Below, one piece after another: positions 62,874 through 64,000 of a stretch of 64,000 nucleotides of DNA. Positions within the stretch are counted from its first letter, which is position 1, and each line of letters starts with the position of its first letter. Origin of the DNA: Brienomyrus brachyistius (lineage: Eukaryota; Chordata; Actinopteri; Osteoglossiformes; Mormyridae). The stretch covers positions 8,444,324 to 8,508,323 of the forward strand of contig NC_064537.1 of the NCBI RefSeq assembly GCF_023856365.1, written 5' to 3'. The notes under the pieces are model-generated. The model was not told the origin of the DNA. It worked only from the letters and a program-made list of their open reading frames with translations, and did no database searches. The position numbers and the translations under genes are program-made.

Positions 62874-64000
62874 GTATGCCAGTGAGGCTGTTTTGTCGAA
62901 TGGTGTTTTCCGTGCTGGTAGGGAGGAGTGCCGACTCTTCCTCTAATTAGGCTAAGATATTAATGTGACATTTTGTGACGCCCAGAAGTTCAAAATCTGT
63001 ACAAACTTGGCGTATCTTTATGTTTATTAAATTCAGTTAGCAGAGCACACCACATAATACTGTTTTGGAATACTATACTATGGTTTGGTATACTTCAGTG
63101 CGATATGCACTGAGGTAGCAGAGAAGAAAGGAACAGCTCAGTAGCCACGACATATTTTAAACACAGTACAAAGTAAACAGTAAAAAGACATTGGTGAAGT
63201 GGCAGTACTTTTTGCAATTTAAAGTCTGACACATTTGTTAATCGTAAGGATCTGGAATTAATACTGATTACTCACTTTTGGGCGTCATAAAGCACCTTAT
63301 TAATATTTTAGGTATTTAGGTTTACTGGGTGTAAAAAAAACATATCTGTATCGTACTGAAAAGCTGGCATCCAGCGAAATGTTTTGCCTGTTATCTGAAG
63401 CCCAAGTGATTTTTGCGCTTGACTGATATAATATCGATATATCGCTCAGCTCCACTTTGAGCCCTTTATTTGAACAGAGAGCACCATCTAGTGGGGCCAG
63501 AAAATACAGCAAGTGGTTCATGAAGCTTCATTTGGCCATGACTACCTCTGATCGTGATTGTGACGGAGGGCATTCATGTCCCCATGGGCTGCTAATTGGC
63601 CTTTGTTAATCCTGCCACATTTTTCAAGCATTCTCTGTTTGCAAATTGGGTTTATTATGACTTAATTTCATTGCAGGGAAAATATTAAACGAAAATCCTC
63701 CAAGGATACATAATAAGTATGAAAAAAAAAACTAAGGTTTTATGTTTTGCTAACTAGAATGAAAGTGTTCTGCTGCTTTGTCTGGCAAAATATGAGTGCG
63801 TCATCTTTCTAACGAATGTGAGTATTTGTACAATGACCAAACATAAAGGATAGGATTAGTGATGAGCTGTGCTCAGCGCAGCACATGAGAGCCTGTAGTG
63901 TCTAGTTCATGCAGGGAGACTCTCGGCCACTAAAGAGCTTACTGTAAATGGCTTTCGAGTTGTCTCACTTCTTGTCGCTGTTATATTTCACGCTTCTTGT
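62874..64000 (+). other. tnrc6b: tnrc6b intron continuing past the window edge
   Basis: No exon carrying the next expected part of TNRC6B (the Trp-Ser-Pro-rich linker or RRM) is visible. The donor at 62874 (GTATGC) is phase 1. Confidence 0.6.

Overview
The window is vertebrate nuclear DNA, most likely from a ray-finned (teleost-type) fish. The genes are intron-rich with GT-AG splice sites. The intergenic DNA holds tRNA-derived SINEs, MITEs, long GT arrays, minisatellites and many (ATCC)n/(CCAT)n tracts of the kind common in fish. I built every gene model by hand from splice sites, reading-frame phase and remembered protein families. No database search was run.

Layout, left to right. (1) 79-1702 (+): pdap1, complete but with a damaged or non-ATG start; its 3'UTR runs to about 2435. 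(2) 2436-5700: intergenic DNA with a SINE flanked by a perfect 11-bp target-site duplication. (3) 5837-14214 (+): sh3bp1, a BAR plus RhoGAP protein in 18 coding exons that join in phase to give 629 aa. (4) 16339-19592 (-): cdc42ep1 (BORG5/MSE55), two coding exons giving 348 aa, convergent with sh3bp1. A probable 5'UTR exon lies near 24.7 kb. (5) 24.9-39.6 kb: a roughly 15-kb gene-poor stretch dominated by tandem repeats. It contains an 18-bp minisatellite of about 63 copies, each carrying a 5'-splice-site-like AGGTAAG, a GT array, a G-rich minisatellite, and an initiator-tRNA-Met-like sequence with anticodon CGT. (6) 39817-43677 or beyond (-): a bacterial/yeast-type endonuclease IV (Nfo/APN1 family). 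All nine metal-ligand positions are present, and a ten-copy lysine/glutamate-rich coding repeat precedes the catalytic domain. (7) 45.35-46.26 kb: a GC/CpG-rich promoter-like region between the divergent endonuclease IV and tnrc6b genes. (8) 47174 to the window edge (+): tnrc6b (GW182 family). The 16 coding exons seen cover the N-terminal, GW-rich, Q-rich and PAM2 regions; the RRM and C-terminus lie beyond the window.

Functional themes. sh3bp1 and cdc42ep1 both act in Rho/Cdc42 signalling at actin and membranes. Their closeness here recalls human 22q13.1, where CDC42EP1, SH3BP1 and TNRC6B also lie. pdap1 (human chromosome 7) and endonuclease IV (absent from mammals) are not part of that human block. 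tnrc6b is the scaffold of miRNA-mediated silencing. The gene I consider least ordinary is endonuclease IV, an abasic-site repair nuclease with a hypervariable-looking N-terminal repeat.
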